A stretch of 64,000 bases of DNA from Bacteroidota bacterium (lineage in GTDB: Bacteria; Bacteroidota; Bacteroidia; Chitinophagales; Chitinophagaceae), in contig JABDGW010000002.1 in NCBI GenBank assembly GCA_013285855.1, forward strand, positions 1 to 64,000, given 5' to 3'. The translations under genes and the position numbers were made by a program. The notes below the pieces were generated by a model, which saw only the letters and a program-made list of their open reading frames with translations, had not been told where the DNA came from and did not search any database. This document shows, one piece after another, positions 62,039 to 64,000 of the stretch (its first letter is position 1; each line of letters opens with the position of its first letter).

Positions 62039-64000
62039 ATGAAAATTTTCTTTTCGTTTTTACTGTTTATCAATGCTTCTGTCATTGTTGCCCAAACAGC
62101 CAATGATAAGCAACCTGAATTTAATTTGTTGGGTAAAGTCATTGATGAAAAAACACAGTTTCCTTTAGGCTCGGCAACTGTTCAAATAAAAGGAGCTTAC
62201 CATGAAACTCTTGCCGACAATGATGGCGAGTTTATTATTAAAACAAAACAACAGTTCCCTTTTACATTAGTAGTAAGTTATGTTGGATATGAAACCAAAG
62301 AAGTAGTTATAACCAATGCACAAAAGGTTATTATTTCTCTGCCCGAAAATAAAAGCAATCTTAATGAAGTAGTTGTGGTGGGCTATGGCACGCAAAAAAG
62401 AAGTGATCTTACAGGCTCTGTTGCCACCGTTCCGAAAGAGATGCTCGCGAAGCCTTCTGCATCTTTTGATAATCTTTTACAGGGCTCTGTTGCAGGTGTT
62501 GTGGTAAATCAAAGTTCAGGTCAGCCGGGTGCTACTTCAACTATACGAATTCGTGGTGGCAACTCACTCAGTTTTGGTAATGATCCATTATATGTGATTG
62601 ACGGATTCATTTACTACAATGATAACAGCCTTATTAATTTAGCTCCTGTATCAGGTGTTGTTCCATCTGTAACGGGTGTATCATCAAACGGTTTGTCAAC
62701 TATCAATCCTTCCGATATAGAATCAATTGACATTTTAAAAGACGCTGCTGCTACTGCTATTTATGGATCACGTGGTGCAAACGGAGTTGTTATTATTACA
62801 ACAAAGCGCGGTACAAAAAACAGCAACAACATATCTTATAGTACATCATATGGCACCCAGAAAGCAGGCAAAACATTATCTGTTCTTAACGGGCCGCAAT
62901 GGGCAGACTTGTTTGATGATCTGTATAATGCGACACCAACTATCCAGGCAGGATTAGCAGCGAATAAAAAATTCATTGATTCTTTAGGTGCAACAGGCAT
63001 TAGCGGAGATTGGGTTGGTGCAGCATTGAGAACCGGCACTATACAAAACCATCAGCTTAGTATTTACGGCGGAGATGAAAATTCACGATATTCCTTATCC
63101 GGAAATTATTTCGACAATAAAGGAATAATATTAGGAACTGATTTTAAAAGATATTCTGCAAGGCTTAATTATGAGAAAAATGTTTTTAAAGGTCTAAAAC
63201 TTGCAACAAGCATCTTCGGCAGTAATTCTGAAGAAAATAAACTTACAGGCACTGCATATAATGGAATTGGTTTCGGTAATGCTTTCTCTTCTTTAAACAT
63301 CAATAACCCATTGCAGACTGTTTACAATGAAGATGGAACATACAACACAACGCCAATGCCGGCAATCAATCCAACACTTATTACTATAAGCGGACAACAA
63401 TTTTCTTCTAATTCAATACTGGATATTACAAGCATTACTAATGAAACGAAAATCTCCCGTGTATTGGGCAATTTTTCTGCCGAATACAGTGTAAATGATG
63501 ACCTGGTTTTGAAAGCAACTTTTGGTGCGGATATGCTTAACACCAAATTGAACTATTATGCTCCTTCTTATACAACCCTGGGAAATAATGGCGGAACTAT
63601 AACAGGCTCTGCTTCTGTAGGTAATATTAATTCTTTAAGCTGGTTAAATGAAAATACAATTACTTATAGCCATACATTCAACAGCAAGCACTATATAAAT
63701 GCTGTTGGAGGATTTACAACACAATATCAAACAGCAGACGTCACATTTACAGCAGGCCAATCTTTTCCTTCAGATCTTACAACCTATCACAATCTATATG
63801 CTGCTTCAATCAATAAAGTAGTTGGCTCTTCTGAAGCAAAGCAGGTAAGAAATTCATGGCTTGGCAGGGTAACCTATTCTTTCGAACATAAATACAGCCT
63901 TGTAGTAACCGGAAGAGGAGATGGTGCTTCACCAGCAGGCGCAAATAAAAAATGGGGATTCTTTCCTGCAGTTGGTTTTTCATGGAATGCATCAGACGAA
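62039..64000 (+). CDS. SusC/RagA-family TonB-dependent receptor, 3' end beyond window
   Basis: First 654 codons of a SusC-type outer-membrane receptor that imports glycans or peptides with a SusD partner. After a signal peptide (about 1-19) come a CarboxypepD_reg-like domain (about 28-110), the TonB-box region with VVVVGYGTQKRSDLTGSV, and the plug (LLQGSVAGVVVNQSSGQPG, IRIRGGNSLS, then LKDAAATAIYGSRGANGVVI). The beta-barrel continues to the edge. The frame is open and in register at 64000. A SusD-family gene is expected downstream, outside the window. Substrate unknown. Confidence 0.94.
   Translation, partial: MKIFFSFLLFINASVIVAQTANDKQPEFNLLGKVIDEKTQFPLGSATVQIKGAYHETLADNDGEFIIKTKQQFPFTLVVSYVGYETKEVVITNAQKVIISLPENKSNLNEVVVVGYGTQKRSDLTGSVATVPKEMLAKPSASFDNLLQGSVAGVVVNQSSGQPGATSTIRIRGGNSLSFGNDPLYVIDGFIYYNDNSLINLAPVSGVVPSVTGVSSNGLSTINPSDIESIDILKDAAATAIYGSRGANGVVIITTKRGTKNSNNISYSTSYGTQKAGKTLSVLNGPQWADLFDDLYNATPTIQAGLAANKKFIDSLGATGISGDWVGAALRTGTIQNHQLSIYGGDENSRYSLSGNYFDNKGIILGTDFKRYSARLNYEKNVFKGLKLATSIFGSNSEENKLTGTAYNGIGFGNAFSSLNINNPLQTVYNEDGTYNTTPMPAINPTLITISGQQFSSNSILDITSITNETKISRVLGNFSAEYSVNDDLVLKATFGADMLNTKLNYYAPSYTTLGNNGGTITGSASVGNINSLSWLNENTITYSHTFNSKHYINAVGGFTTQYQTADVTFTAGQSFPSDLTTYHNLYAASINKVVGSSEAKQVRNSWLGRVTYSFEHKYSLVVTGRGDGASPAGANKKWGFFPAVGFSWNASDE

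Noticed and set aside
62763..62957. Small plus-strand frame inside the SusC-type receptor
   Set aside because: It is a shadow of the receptor frame, which is open from 62039 to the window edge with strong plug-domain motifs.

Overview
The window is chromosomal DNA of a Bacteroidota bacterium, most likely a member of the Chitinophagaceae or a close relative. The evidence is low-GC, AT-rich intergenic DNA, promoter boxes of the Bacteroidota type (TAnnTTTG), a SusC/RagA-type receptor, a giant secreted protein with a type IX secretion C-terminal domain, a PorW/SprE-like protein, and a phosphotransferase fused to a RapZ C-terminal domain. The genus cannot be decided by reading alone. Nothing looks like a phage, plasmid or CRISPR array.

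Positions 1-16300 (all minus strand) are an exopolysaccharide/capsule locus of the Wzx/Wzy type. It holds an SLBB-type outer-membrane export protein, a Wzz-like chain-length protein, an EpsG-like polymerase, a flippase, six glycosyltransferases, a DUF4091 glycosidase-like protein, a 2-oxoglutarate/Fe(II) oxygenase and a nucleotide-sugar epimerase cut by the window edge. Two direct-repeat leaders of about 180 bp (13581-13760 and 16121-16294) precede the export gene and the glycosyltransferase/flippase pair. Each contains a conserved TATATTTG box followed by a hairpin with a U-run, so both transcripts may be controlled by attenuation and antitermination.

Positions 16300-25900 hold a MurU-like uridylyltransferase with its fused sugar kinase-RapZ partner. 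Two inverted copies of a CCCCTAAAGGGG element have altered the junction of these genes. Next come a decayed X-Pro peptidase remnant, tRNA-Gly, and a plus-strand operon: miaB, an MNT/HEPN toxin-antitoxin pair, a sigma-54 activator, lptE, a TPR-like protein, secG, then tRNA-Gln. An L,D-transpeptidase follows.

Positions 25900-44400 are mostly housekeeping: a glycosyltransferase, recJ, a polyprenyl synthetase with a one-base frameshift in a run of nine T, an OmpA-family protein, fusA, panD, an FUSC membrane protein, a DUF1801 protein, a frameshifted DUF3667 protein, an EF-G-like GTPase, a coiled-coil protein, a TIGR01777 epimerase, msrA, ribE and a LytTR response regulator.

Positions 44400-64000 contain a TPR-HisKA_2 histidine kinase, a 1850-residue type IX secretion substrate, small unknown genes, a MaoC-like protein, a class A penicillin-binding protein, a PorW/SprE-like protein, an AtpZ-like cluster, a SprT-like metalloprotein and the first 654 codons of a SusC-family receptor.

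The most interesting signals are the twin attenuator-like leaders of the polysaccharide locus, the toxin-antitoxin pair embedded in an envelope/translation operon, the repeat-driven changes to gene ends, two frameshifted genes, and an unusual central segment in the giant secreted protein.
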